Shown here in pieces: positions 31,722 to 43,684 of a DNA stretch of 64,000 nt (positions are counted from its first letter, which is position 1; each line of letters opens with the position of its first letter). Origin of the DNA: Tricholoma matsutake. Taxonomy: Eukaryota; Basidiomycota; Agaricomycetes; Agaricales; Tricholomataceae. The stretch spans positions 10,478,001 through 10,542,000 of the forward strand of contig AP026544.2 of the NCBI GenBank assembly GCA_026075535.2. The letters run 5' to 3'. The notes under the pieces are model-generated. The model searched no databases. It was not told where the DNA came from and worked only from the letters and a program-made list of their open reading frames with translations. The position numbers and the translations under genes are program-made.

Positions 31722-34700
31722 ATTGTATGCCCTCACTGCCTGTCCATAACCACTTTGAAGTTTTGTCAGTTGAATCCCCAGAGAATGAATCTATTTCCAT
31801 GACTGTTCCCCTCTCTGACCCTTCAAAGTTGGCTGAAGATGTACCTGCTCTTCCCATCTCCACCTCTGCTCCACACCCCAAAATTAAATCATGGGAGCAT
31901 AAACTACCACGCAGATATATTGTTGCATCCACTCCCTCTACACATTCCTTGAACCTAGCAATCAAACTACAGACTACTGACACTGGACAGATACTTGGTG
32001 TCTCTGTGCTCCTGGACTCTGGTGTGACCGGTCTCTTCATCGATGCCCATCTCACACAACAACATTGCCTGAATACTCGCTCACTCTCACATCCGATACC
32101 TGTTTATAATGTGGATGGGTCCCCAAAAGAAGCTGGTGCCATCCAAGAGGTTGTAGACCTGGTCCTCCATTACAAAGATCATAGTGAGTGGGCCCTTTTT
32201 GCTGTCACTCAATTAGGAAAGCAGAAGGTAATTTTGGGCTATCCGTGGCTTCGAGACCATAACCCAGAGGTTGACTGGCATACTGGGGAGGTTATCATGA
32301 GCCGGTGTCCATCCTGCTGTCATACTTGTTTCACGGAAGCCAGGCAAGAACGTCGTGGACAAAGGGCTGCAATACGACGTACTCAGAAGTGTCATGCCCA
32401 ACCCCTGCCTATACCTGAAGTGGAGTTAGAAGGGGTTCCTGATCTGATGCCAGACTCGGATAATAATGAGGAGGAGCCAGAGGAAGTGGAGGAAGGTGAT
32501 TGGATCTTTTACACTGCGATTTGTCCATCGCACGAGGTGTGTGCTACATTGAACATATCCCAATGCCTCGCCAAGGCCTTCCACAAAAACAATGCTGCTA
32601 AATCCTCTACTGATTCCTTGCTTCCTCATCTCCATGAGTTTGGGGATGTGTTCTCCAAGGAATCGTTCAACTCTCTCCTGCATGCAAGCCATGGGATCAC
32701 ACAATCGAACTCACTCCTGGTGCAACCCCTTCATCCTGCAAGGTCTATCCTCTCTCTCCTGAAGAACAGTGACAGCTTGACCAGTTCATCGACAAGCACC
32801 TGGCCTCTGGATGTATTCGACCATTGAAGTCACCCATGGCCTCTCCCTTTTTCTTTGTCAAGAAGAAGGATGGCTCACTTTGACCAGTTCAAGACTACAG
32901 AAGGCTCAACAACATCATGGTCAAAAATCACTACCTATTACCTCTCATCTCCAAACTCATGGACCAGCTCCGTGGAGCCCGATACTTCACCAAGCTTGAT
33001 GTCTGTTGGGGCTACAATAATGTGAGGATAAAGGAGGGAGATGAGTGGAAGGCAGCCTTTTGTACCAACCGTGGTCTTATGTCATGTTCTTTGGCCTTAC
33101 TAATAGTCCTGCCACCTTTCAGACCATGATGAACGACATCTTCCATGACCTCATCCTCAAAGGCATTGTTTGTATCTATCTCGACAACATCCTCATCTTC
33201 ACCCGCATGGTTGAAGAGCACTGTCGCATCATGTGCCTCATCCTAGAACATCTTCGATGGTACAAACTCTACCTTTGTCAGGACAAGTGCGAGTTTGAGA
33301 AGACCAAGATTGAGTACCTCGGCCTGATTATCTCAGAGGGTCAGGTGGAGATGGATCCTATCTAGGTGAACAGGGTCATGGCTTGGCCAATGCCCACAAA
33401 CAAGAAAGAGGTGCAGTCTTTCCTGGGCTTCATCAATTTCTATCGGCATTTTATCAAGGATTTCTCACATCATGCACGACCACTGTTTGACTTGACAGGA
33501 AAGGAGGCATGGAGGTGGGATAATGCACAACAGGAGGTGTTTGAAAAGCTTAAGGAGATGGTCACTTCTGCTCCCATTCTTACCTTGTGCTGATGATTCA
33601 CATCCTTTTTGTGTAGAAGCCAACAGTTCTGACTTTGCGATGGGCACTGTGTTGTCTCAGCAGTCTCTAGAGGACCAGAAGTGGCATCCTGTTGCATTAT
33701 ACTCCAAAAGCCTTAGTGCTGTAGAGTGAAACTACAAGATCCATGACAAGGAGATGTTGGCGATAATGTGTGTGCTTGAGTGGCGACACTTCCTTGAGGG
33801 TGCCCAACACAAGGTGGAAATTTGGATGGATCACAAGAATCTTGAGTACTTTATGACAGCCAAGAAATTGAACCATCGTCAGGCTCGTTGGTCCCTGTAT
33901 CTATCCAGATTCGACTTCTCCTTGCACCACCATCTGGGTCGCAGCATGGGGAAGACTGATGCCCTCTCCCAATGTGCAGACCATGGGGATGGCAGCAATG
34001 ACAATCAAAACATTGTGTTGTTGCAGCCAGACCTGTTCACCATTTGGGCACTGGAAGGCATTGCACCCCAGGGTGAGGAGTGGGACATCCTACGTGACAT
34101 TTGTCACGCAAGCTGTAGCGGTTTACATGAGGATGTTGTTGCCTGAGCTGTTAAAGAACTGAGGAAGGGATCCACCCTTTCCTTGCATGCAGTAGAGTGG
34201 GCTGAAAAGGAGGACTTGTTGTATTTCAGGGATTGCATCTATGTCCCCAATGACCCAGACCTTCACTGGTGCATCATATCCCAACACCATGACTCACAGA
34301 TTGCTGGTCATCCTGGACACTGGAAGACCTTGGAGCTCACCTCACAGAATTATTGGTGGCCACAAATGTCACGACTCATTGGTCAGTATTGTTGCACTTG
34401 TGACCTTTGCTTATGCACCAAGATTCCTCATCACAAACCCATTGGCAAGCTACACCCTCTTCCTGGTCCAGAGAGTCATTGGGATGTTGTCAGTGTTGAC
34501 TTTGTGGTGGAGTTGCCAGAGTCAAATGGGTTTGATGCAGTGATGTGCACAGTTGATTCAGTGGGAAAATGTGCTCACTTTATTCCCACTCACACCACTG
34601 TCAGTGCCCTGGGTGCCACCCAACTCTATCTCCACCATGTGTGGAAATTACATGGACTTCCTGGTGCTTTCCTCTCTGACCGTGGCCCTCAGTTCATGGC

Positions 34701-35523
34701 AGAGTTCACTCACGAGCTGTACCGACTTCTGGGGATCAAACTCCTTGCTTCGACTGCCTATCACCCACAAACTGATGGCCAGACTGAGGAAGTCAACCAG
34801 GAACTGGAGCAGTACATCTGCATGTTCATCAATGAGTGCCAGGACAATTGGGACAATCTTCTCCCTTTGGCCGAGTTTGGATACAACAACCATGTCCATG
34901 CTTCCACTCAACAGACCCCTTTCCTCTTAGACACTGGATGACATCCACGCATGGGATTTGAACCTCGCCAAACTCCCTCACACATGGAGACGGTGAATGA
35001 GTTCACAGAACACATGTGGGATAGCTTGGAGGAGGCAAAGGCAGTCTTAGCAAAGGCAAAGGACGACATGGCATGCTTTTACAACCAACACCATTCTCCG
35101 ACCCCTCAATACAAGGTTGGTGATCAAGTTTATCTTGACTCCAGTGACATCTCCACTATGCATCCATCCAAGAAACTCGCTCATTGCTTCCTGGGACCTT
35201 TCCCCATTGTCAAGCGTGTTGGAATGCATGCCTATCATCTATGCCTCCCAGCCTCCATGTCCAGACTCCACCCAGTCTTCCATGTTGTCAAACTCCTTCC
35301 AGCTCCCCCCGATCCATTCCCAGGATGCCATTCATGTCCACCACCACCACCTACAGTGATCGAGTGAGAACCCTAGTATGAAGTTGAGTCAATCTTGGAC
35401 AGCCGGTTGCATCGAGGAAAACTCCAGTATTTGGTGCATTGGAAGGGTTATGGGTATGAGGAGAACTCATGGGTTGAAGAGTCCGATGTGAATGCCCCTT
35501 GGTTAGTCAAGGAATTCCACTGA
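31718..35523 (+). pseudogene. pol: Gypsy-2 Pol with C-terminal chromodomain
   Basis: Protease: LLDSGVTGLFIDA near 32,015 (Gypsy-1 has LLDSGATGLFID). [34 protein letters not shown] and an active site CIYLDNILIF, in which the second catalytic Asp is Asn. RNase H: FCVEANSSDFAMG and [17 protein letters not shown]. Integrase: HHCC-type H...H...CTCDLC near 34,310-34,420, then the catalytic set SVDFVVELP, LSDRGPQF and the Glu of NQELEQ. The chromodomain is at about 35,376-35,520 ([32 protein letters not shown]), which would bind methylated histone and steer integration. Multiple stops and frameshifts make it non-functional. Confidence 0.9.
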
Positions 35524-35605
35524 CAGCACACTGCTGCACCGTGTCACATTCAAGTCACTGACTTTGGTCGTATGCGATTTCGAATGCATAGGGGCAATGC
35601 ATATT

Positions 35606-35618
35606 AGAGAGGGGGTAA
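35606..35618 (+). promoter_or_regulatory. Polypurine tract of Gypsy-2
   Basis: TAGAGAGGGGGTAA directly before the 3' LTR. Confidence 0.65.
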
Positions 35619-36055
35619 TGGAAGGGGACTAGGGGGGACTAGGGGAAGGTCCCCTGTGTGTTTCGCCTATTTTTTACATTTGTTCTATATTTTTCCTTAC
35701 TTTATTTCCTTCTATTCTTCATTTTCTATGATTTTTACAGATTTTATTACTAATTTCCCTTTCTATCATGTTTGTGCATGTTGACAGTTTTATATTTAGA
35801 GGTGGAGCACCCCTTCCGACATCTACCCCTTGGTATGATGTCATTTGGTGGCCTTGATCTGCCTATCTCTGCCTTTTCTATTTTTAGATTATTATTTGAT
35901 TTTTGCCATCTTCACATATACTGGGCATTGGCAAAGGGATCCTTAGATTTTTCTCTTTGGATTTCCCTTTGCTAGGTGTGCCCCCAATCCCTGTAATATG
36001 TAGTATAATTTTAACTTCAGATTTCCCTTTGCTAGAGGCTGAGGTTGCCCTTATA
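35619..36055 (+). repeat. 3' LTR of Gypsy-2
   Basis: It begins TGGAAGGGG and ends CCCTTATA. It differs from the 5' LTR by scattered substitutions and a small rearrangement in the first 30 bp (an extra GGGGGACTAGGGG). Confidence 0.85.
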
Positions 36056-36060
36056 GTTGC
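36056..36060. repeat. Target-site duplication of Gypsy-2, right copy
   Basis: GTTGC; see 29,998-30,002. Confidence 0.55.
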
Positions 36061-36133
36061 GAGGGTCAATCAGCAAGCAGCTGTTCATGTGCATGATGGT
36101 GGGTTTTTTCTTTGGTCAATATCTCAAAAAAAG
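36061..36133 (-). other. Gypsy-3 leader, piece next to its 5' LTR
   Basis: 73 bp between the Gypsy-2 insertion and the Gypsy-3 LTR. On the minus strand it is the untranslated leader after the LTR. No clear tRNA primer site is recognised. Confidence 0.6.
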
Positions 36134-36337
36134 TGGAAGCTTACCTCAGTAAGCAACACTCAGAGAGAAATAGGACCAGCATATATAGCAGAAGCAGTAG
36201 AATGATACAATAGAGTACTGGAATGTGAGTGGAAGTGGGAAAAAGGAGATAAGCAAAAGGGTCTGTGTTTGTGTCTATATAGGAAAGATGTGCTGGTGTG
36301 TCAATATGTGTCAATACATGAGTAAGCCAGGATTACA
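36134..36337 (-). repeat. 5' LTR of Gypsy-3 (inverted)
   Basis: On the minus strand it runs from TGTAATCCTGGCTTACTCAT to GAGGTAAGCTTCCA, 204 bp. It matches the plus-strand LTR at 46,574-46,778, apart from a GTATTGACACAT duplication here and a TGTCTAGGT insertion there. The base pairs beyond it (36,338-36,342, GTGTC) are the reverse complement of GACAC after the other LTR. Confidence 0.85.
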
Positions 36338-36342
36338 GTGTC
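36338..36342. repeat. Target-site duplication of Gypsy-3, inverted copy
   Basis: GTGTC, the reverse complement of GACAC at 46,779-46,783. Confidence 0.8.
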
Positions 36343-38400
36343 CTTAATTTGTATTTCAATAGTCGCTTGTGTGAAGTGAAATCTTTTCTTGGATCTGCCA
36401 ATTCTCTCTGCACCCCCTTTGCCGAGAAGTTTGTGGGTATGAAAGTGGACTACGTCAGGTATGTACAATTTGGGGCCCTTGATATCATGCCTCAATAACT
36501 GATGCCTTTTCAAATAGGTCAGTATTGAATGCCCTACTCTTCATGGCTTGTATGTAAATACAGCTAGGATCGCTCCATGTCGACAACAGTCACTTATGCA
36601 TTGCTGACACAAGATCTATGGCAATTGGTGTAATGACAGGTACTGTCACCAAAGGTTTCTTGGTTGCACCAGCAGAAGCCAGCCCTCGCCATTCCCCTTA
36701 TGCTGTACACAAAATTATGATCGCCCCCTTCCAGCAGGACTTTCATTGGGACGTCTCAACTTGGGATCTGCTATTCAACTTCCATATCATTGCTGGGATG
36801 GTATCTCCCACTGGCTTTGGTTTTACCTCAAGGGGTGAGGGTAAAGGTGATAATTACCAATCACGTGAGTATTCTCCCAATTGCCATTTTTTACTTTTTT
36901 ATTTATCTATTTCTTCCTTTCTTGATGCAGCTTCAGCTCCATCATCTCCCATCAAAGCTAAATCAAGCATTCTAAAATCAGTATCCTCACCCTTGGTTGC
37001 TGTTACCCCTGAAGTTGCCTCATGTTCATATGATGATATTAGTATGTTGTTGTGCTCTTCATTTCTTGCTTGACTTTCAAGCTGGCCAATCTTTTCTAGT
37101 CCCTGTATATGATGGGAGAGCCTCAAAAGATTGCAAAGCTTTTAGGTTCACTGACTCTGACTTTAGACAGTTCAGTTCTTGGCCATTGTACTGAGGTGGT
37201 CAGACTGAGGTTCCATTGGATGCTGTTGTGTCAGGTGGGTATACTGTTGGGTAGTATTCCGATGTATTTATTACCTGTGCTTTGATGGCACCTTTGGCTA
37301 GTAGACTCGTCTGTACCACATAGTAGTCTTGCCATTTGTAAGATTGTTGTTCATGAGAAAGAATTTATTTAGCTATAGTTTCACTTTTCCCCTTGAGTTT
37401 GGACTTTTCTGGACATACATTGCATCTACAAGCTCTATGGTCTAGGCTCCATGTCTGTGGGCTCAACAGTCTGGGCACCTTTGACTTCCACATGGGACCC
37501 TTTGGCTCATTTCCTCAAGCTTTTGATCCATCATGGTTTAACATTGTTACAACAGTGACTCAAAGCATGTCTCTTGCTTGCATTTCAAGGGATTCAACTT
37601 GTCAGTGTGGTGTTTACATGTCTTTGGCCTTCTGAGTTGTTTGATTATTTAATTAATTACTGGCAGATCACTTTTCTCTAGCCTGAGAATCCCCTTTCTA
37701 CTGACACCTTACAGTCTTCTCTCTGGTTCTGCAGCTGGCAATGGCTCAAACTACAATAGGATAATCTAATCTTGTCTATTGAATATTATCAAGCTGTCCA
37801 GCCTCCTGGAATCTAGCTGCTTCAGTGGCACAAACCACCTTCTGCTGGCATTGGCCCTCTGCATATTTACGAGCCCAACCTCTGCAGGCATGCATATATG
37901 CTTCACCACTTGGGTCCATGGCAACAGGTGTTGGGGTCACCATGATACCAGGTGTGATGGTCAAGCTGATCGTTCCACTGGTTCAACCTTCCATGTTGGG
38001 CAAAATCAAGGGTGGCTCTGGTTCTGTCATCAGCTGATAACTGATGAACTCTGTCACAGCCTGAGCTTACCAGGCTCTCCAGGGCACAGAAACAGTCATC
38101 CAGCTGCATTCCTGAAGGCCTTGTCCCCATGAGTGTTGCAGACATGATTGATGATGTCCTCTAAGTCATCACCAACAGCTTGCACAGCTTCCTCACTTTC
38201 TATTGCAGCTTTCAGCACTTGGTGGGTTGCTACTGGGTATATGGTCTTGAAGAAGAAATCTGGGATTTCAACAGTGTGTACACTGTACTGTGCTTCAGTG
38301 CATTATTCTGAACTATGTATGTTGGTACTGGTGATGATACTCAACCCAGATACCCAAACAAAACCCACAAAATGGCTTCAGATGGTATAACACAAGTCAG
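36343..38400. other. Old repeat DNA inside the inverted segment, one unclassified coding remnant
   Basis: An open plus-strand stretch at 36,618-37,073 (MTGTVTKGFLVAPAEASPRH and SSILKSVSSPLVAVTPEVAS) appears to connect through an intron near 37,040-37,080 to SFLVPVYDGRASKDCKAFRF and to PLDAVVSGGYTVG (37,080-37,240). I recognise this VPVYDGR...GYTV pattern only as a type of Agaricomycete repeat-associated protein without known function. The rest (37,250-38,400) has no supported gene. Confidence 0.35.
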
Positions 38401-39175
38401 AGGAAGGTTGCGAGGCCCTCTAGATGTCACCTGTCAGACCGACTGTCAAATAGTCATAAAACAACTGCTTGTCAAAGCAGTTCAAGGCTAAAAGAATGTG
38501 TTTCGAGGACTTGTGATGATTTTCGAGGGGTTGCGATGATTTTTGAGATGTCGCAATATTTTTCGAAATGTCGTGATATCTTTCAAAGAAGCTTCGAGGA
38601 ATTTCGAGTGTGCAGATATGTTTGGACGCAAGATCGGGGGACTAGACGAGTAAGAGCGAAAATAGCGTAATGCAAGGAATTTCGAGGAATTTCAAGGAAG
38701 TTTAGCATAAAACACTAAACTTCAGACTGAATAAGACTAAACTGAACTCTCAAATCACTGTGATCTGGGAGGAATATGATGACTTTCTTGTTTTTCTTTG
38801 TATCTAGTACATCTTTTTATATAAAATAAAGAAAGTACCTAAAAAGGCTAGAGAACATGTGTAGAACATGAGGCAAAAGATATGAGTTAAGGCACAAGGC
38901 CAAAAAGGAGACTGGAATCCGAACAAGAAAGATATATATCATATGATGAAAGAGTAATAAAGGGTATAGAACTAAAAGGGGACTGTCCTTTGTGTATAAA
39001 CTGCGCTAAGTCTCACAATAATGCATCCAGCGGGTTCTGTGCGCAATAGGGACTTGGAACGAGGCTGACCTACTATCAGCAGGTTTGAGCACGAGTTGGA
39101 ATACTTCCTGCCGCATGGTATTCCACCATATAGATAACAAATGCGGTGCCCGATGTCGCTCACAGTCTCTCGATA
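38401..39175. other. TTTCGAGG-rich sequence
   Basis: Repeated TTTCGAG/GATGATTTTCGAGG motifs at about 38,490-38,700 are followed by AT-rich DNA with TATATAAAA on the minus strand near 38,820. This may be a piece of an unrecognised LTR. No gene is seen. Confidence 0.35.
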
Positions 39176-39630
39176 TCAATTGATGATGCTCGACAATGCT
39201 CGACAATGTTTGACGATGCTCGACTGCATTCGATATGATATTTGACAATGTTCGATGATGCTCGACCGCGTTTGATGATGCTCGACAATGCTCGACTGCA
39301 TTCAATGATGCTCGACAATGTTCCATTGTGTTTGATATGATGCTCTATCGTGTTTGATACGATGCTCGACAATGTTTGATCGTGTTTGATACGATGCTTG
39401 ATGATGTTTGATTGCGTTTGATATGATGCTTGATTGCGTTCAATACAATGCTTGATTGCGTTCAATACAATGCTTGATTGCGTTCAATACAATGCTCGAT
39501 TGCATTCAATACAATGCTCGATTGCGTTCAATACAATGCTCGATCGCGTTCAATACAATGCTCGATCGCATTCAATATGATGCTTGATCACATTCAATAC
39601 GATGCTCGACCACATTCGATACGATATTGT
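39176..39630. repeat. Minisatellite, about 22-bp unit
   Basis: Tandem units of the form GATGCTCGATTGCGTTCAATACAA, shorter and more variable at the left (GATGCTCGACAATG...) and regular at the right. Units differ mostly by C/T and G/A. Translation gives repetitive IERNQA-like peptides, which I take as incidental. Confidence 0.8.
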
Positions 39631-39753
39631 GCTTGGTAGACTTGGTCAGGAGTGGTCGCGCTGCTTCTGGGACCTTGTGCGAGTTATCTGATGTGATTAG
39701 AATGTGGCTGAAATGGTGAATCGGCCTTTGAGCCAAGGGGACGACCTATCACT

Positions 39754-40416
39754 AGGACATTGACAGCTGGTGCAGGAGTCTGACAGACAGGAATGGGGTT
39801 ATGCTGGGGGAGGGTTCAATTGAAGGTGTAGGGCACATGAGTGGTAGTTGGAGCATGGAATGCAGCGTTAAATGCTGTATTTGTGAGTCAGTTCTCATCA
39901 CAGAGTGAAGCAGCTTCATACCAAGCATAGATGTCATTGTCTGCCAGGTGCCCTTCCAACATCTGTGCAATCTGGTCCTGAATCTCTCAATTGAGGCCCC
40001 GTTGGAACTTCACCACAACTGGTAGCCGACTCCCATATCCTGCCATGTCCACCAAATCCTTAAACTCATCAATATATTCATCCACAGATTGATGTGCCTG
40101 ATGGTAAGAGGATGACTTGAGCCATGTTACTGCTCGGTGGTGCTCATTGAGGGGGCAAAAGTGGTGTACAAACTCTGCTCGAAAGTCACCCCAAGTGGAG
40201 AAAGGTAGAGAACCAAGCTCTTTGGTTTGGCACAGAATATGGTCCACATAGAGATAGGTGCATTCAGATTTCATGTATGTGAAGGCCCAATAAATTTTTG
40301 CAGCATTGTTGACGAATTGATGCAACTGGAGACTGATGTACAACTCACAGGAATTAAGGAATGCATGCCCCTGTGCATGCACACCATTAAATTTGGTGGT
40401 TGGGCATGCTTGGAGT
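39754..40416 (-). pseudogene. Gypsy gag fragment, 3' piece (target of hAT-1)
   Basis: On the minus strand it continues from ACTCCAAG through FLNSCELYISLQLHQFV, IYWAFTYMKSECTYLYVDHI and the Cys-less linker, ending before the zinc knuckle at about 39,754. A short deletion occurs near 40,390. It is the third copy of the Gypsy-1/2 gag in the window. Its 5' part is at 25,021-25,049. Confidence 0.8.
40409..40416. repeat. 8-bp target duplication of hAT-1, inverted copy
   Basis: CTTGGAGT, the reverse complement of ACTCCAAG at 25,042. Confidence 0.85.
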
Positions 40417-43400
40417 TAAGGACTACCATGGATGCATCCAGATGCATCTGGGTAAATATCCATGGATTATCCACATCATCCACAAAACTGATAAGTGAAC
40501 TTTTTGCCAAAAGGTTGTTGTAATATGCACTGTTGATGTGTAACTACTAGTATACAACTAATAGTTATGTGTTTGAAGTACCTATCACTGAGGAAAAGGC
40601 AAATTTAGTGTTTCAATGCATTTTTGGATATTACCAAGAGAAATTGAGTGTCACTGATTCAATTGGGCATGTAAAATCATGAAAATATTTGAGTAGGTGC
40701 TTACAAGACTTGTGTATTGGACTATATAATTTATTGTTGGGATTTATTTATTTATTCCTTGAAAATAGCCTAAAGATCATTTTATATAGAGTTACACCAA
40801 TGTGGTATAGTATTTTGAGATTTTCTTATCAAATATTGCACAAAATTAAGAATTTATTTTTCTCTCTTTAAACACCCTTACTGGTATAATATGCACAAAA
40901 ATTTTCAAAAATTTTAAATATATAAAAGACAAATGAATATTGCATATACAAAAGCATGAGAGCTGGTCATCAGAAATGCAAAAAAACAAATACCATGGCA
41001 ACTGTTACAAATTCAATATCACAAAAAAAATCTGGCTTCTTCATCTGAGTCCTCTTCATCATCCATCTCAGCTTCTTTCTCACCTGCCCTTGTCCTATTC
41101 TCACCTTGCATCTGCTTCTCAACAATCTTGATGGTCTCTGAAAGTCCTGGGTACAATGGAGTTCTTGCCCATGATCCAATGGCAACCTGAGCCTTGAATG
41201 TTTGTGGACTAGTGTTATGCTGAAGATAGTTAACCTCAAGCCTCTCAACAGAAAATGCATGCTCTGCATCAACAGAAGATGCTATACAAAAGGTTTAGTA
41301 AAGATAAAAATATAAACAGTGAAAGTCACCTGGTGCAGAGCAAAAGTCAAGTCCCATCTTTGACACCTGAGGACAATGCTGAGTAGCTCGATCCCAATAC
41401 TTCATAACTCCCCCAGCCTCTTTAACAGCAGAAGACTTGATAACTGGGTCAGTCAAATATGTACTGATTGTGTCGGGGTCTTGAGAATCATCAAGGTCCT
41501 GTGTTCTAACCCACTTTGACTTCATCTAAAATAAAAGCATTGTAATTTAAACTCAGAGTCACAATGGAGTCACTTACCTTGCCTCTTCAAGAAGCTTCAG
41601 TGGCTGGGGGAGGTTCTTCATCTCCCTTGTAAGTTTCATTCCAACGAGTGACAACCAACTTCTTGATATCTCAGATCTGTGCAGCAGAGTGGCCATGATC
41701 CTTGAACCACTTGAGTTTCTTGTCAGGGCACATGACTGAATAATATTAGCCTAGAACAGAGAAAGAAAAAAGTACTAACCTATAGCAATTGTGTATAGCT
41801 CACAGTCCTTCATGAGACAGTAGTATTTGTCAATCAGAAGAAGGACTGCTTGAGCTGCAACACAAACAACATTTGGCAACTCCATGTCTTCATCATCACA
41901 AACAAGGGTCATTGATTGTTCAATGGAATCCAGCATAGGTAAGACATCTGCAATAAGAGGAACCAGAGATTGTAAAAACAGTTTTGTTGGTTCTTCAAAA
42001 ATCTGTCACAAAATTAAAATCAGTTATTTGCTTATGAAAGACAAGTATTATAACCTCAAGTATGGCACTTAGCATCTCAGCAAGATTCCACTGCTCTTCT
42101 GAAAGTCAGTAAGCTTGTAGCTTATTGACAGCAGCCCCAGTGAGTTGTTCAATAGGACTTCTGAAGTATAGGTGAGCATCTAAGCATGTGAGATCTGAAT
42201 TCCATTGAGTAGGAACACGGCAATCAAGTGCTGTCTTGTCTCCAGGAAGGTCCTTGTCATTTGAAACAAGAGTGTCAAACTTCTCCTTCAGTGTTGAACT
42301 GTCATGAACATGTCGAGCAAGACCAGCAACCTAATACACAAAATTAAAGTCATACAAGTCAATTATGACACAAAAATGTTATGCATACTCGGGGGAAAAG
42401 CTGAAGTGCCATTTTGTTCTCCTCTTCATCAATCTCTACACCCTTAGCTCTCATTTTCTCAATGGCCTTATCATGAGTAGTTCTGACAACAGCGGAATCA
42501 TGAGCATCCCTACCATCATCTGGCACAGCAGCAGAATCAGTTGCAACACCTTCCTCTTCCACAGCAAGCTCATCATCAGAGACATCATCAGATTCAACAG
42601 CAGCTGATACTATGGGTTATTTATCTTCTCCAACAAATTGAATAAATAGTGTTAAACTCACTGTGGACAGTAGCAGCTTGTTTCTTCTTTGGCAGTCAAA
42701 AGAAGAAAGATATCAAAATCTGAAAATTCATTAGTGCCATGAGAAAATGATTGTATTGAAATGTACCTTTGCCAAAAGATTAATAATATGTGGAAAGCAC
42801 TGACCATGAGCAGCCATTCCACAAAAGGATGGAATGAGGATAGGAAGATATCTCGCCAGTCCATCATTATTACTAGCATTATCCATACAAAGTAAAAGAA
42901 GCTAAAATTTAATTTGCATTAGCTTGGATTAAAAAAGAAAAAGAAAAATAAGAAGCAAACCAGTTCCTCAAGTCCAAACCATTTCAAACAATTGGCAACA
43001 ACTGTGGCAAGATATACTCCATCATGTTTTTGAGTTAACCTAAAATTAGTCAGACAGAATACATTTTGAGCTACAAGGGACACTAACCATATAAATTCAA
43101 GGATAGCACGATGGATGATACCATTTGAATACCACACAACAACAATTCCCAGAAAAGATGCAACAATGGGTGCTGTCCACCCATCCAAGACCAAATGAAT
43201 GGTGGAGTTAAGAGCCTAGTCATATATGTATTAATATGGTAACAGTTGCATTGAAATAGAATATATGTCACCATCAAATAATTCTGGACATTCTTTGACA
43301 TTTCAGCATAGATAGGTTTGATATCACATGAGACTGTCTGAGGACCAGGGAGAATGGTTCCAGGACAGAGCATCTCCACCTCTGCCTGATAATCTTCATC

Positions 43401-43682
43401 CAAGACAGAATTAAAAGGGTGGTGGTTTTTGGCACACCACATAACAATCAGGGTACGATGGGCTGCTGCCAAATAGGGCTGGCCAGTTGATTCAACTGTG
43501 GTAGTGTCGGTAACAGTGCCTACATGCTTATCACATACCTTGACACCATCTTGGATATTTTTCATTCCATGGCCAGTGGTCATTCAGGCACAAATATTGG
43601 CAGGATGATGGGCAGGGTCAACCTTACAACTAAATACAAAGGATGACATCTTGGGTCTACCCCTAGCATCCATCTCATGATT
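40417..43682 (-). mobile_element. hAT-1, 3' half (inverted)
   Basis: Its outer end reads TAAGGACTACCATGGATGCATC on the plus strand, 21 of 22 bases identical to the left terminus at 25,050. In an intact element these would be in opposite orientation. It contains the remaining transposase exons and about 600 bp of AT-rich 3' sequence. Confidence 0.85.
41033..43682 (-). pseudogene. hAT-1 transposase, catalytic and dimerisation part
   Basis: From the breakpoint the minus strand encodes the rest of the BED finger (FSCKVDPAHHPANICA, stop, then MTTGHGMKNIQDGVKVCDKH). It continues through RTLIVMWCAKNHHPFNSVLD, the RNase H-like core with the first catalytic Asp in LVLDGWTAP near 43,180, and several intron-separated pieces. 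The C-terminal hAT dimerisation region contains GGVMKYWDRATQHCPQVSKM, GLDFCSAP, then SSVDAEHAFSVERLEVNYLQ (41,170-41,380). It ends in an acidic tail near 41,033. Introns of 50-70 bp with GTNNGT donors are visible (for example near 41,290). Scattered stops and frame changes make this copy inactive. Confidence 0.85.
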
Positions 43683-43684
43683 TA
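43683..43684. other. Right inversion breakpoint
   Basis: TA between hAT-1 transposase (minus, left side) and Gypsy-3 RT (plus, right side). Confidence 0.85.

Larger units (their letters stand above)
30003..36055 (+). mobile_element. Gypsy-2: full-length, decayed chromodomain Gypsy element
   Basis: 6,053 bp with LTRs of 436 and 437 bp and internal order gag, protease, RT, RNase H, integrase, chromodomain. It belongs to the same family as Gypsy-1. It is inserted in the leader of the inverted Gypsy-3 half. Numerous stops and frameshifts are present, and CpG positions of Gypsy-1 are mostly TG or CA here. Confidence 0.9.

Noticed and set aside
36134..36337. Solo LTR of Gypsy-3
   Set aside because: It lacks its own flanking duplication, but its outer flank is the exact reverse complement of the flank of the LTR at 46,574. 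It is therefore the displaced 5' LTR of the same element.
39160..39465. A minus-strand frame encoding repeated Ile-Glu-Arg/His-Arg-Ala-like peptides
   Set aside because: It is a translation of the minisatellite. The unit is not a multiple of three throughout and there is no start or flanking gene.
39176..39630. Regular repeats considered as a CRISPR array
   Set aside because: The units are directly tandem without unique spacers and the genome is eukaryotic.
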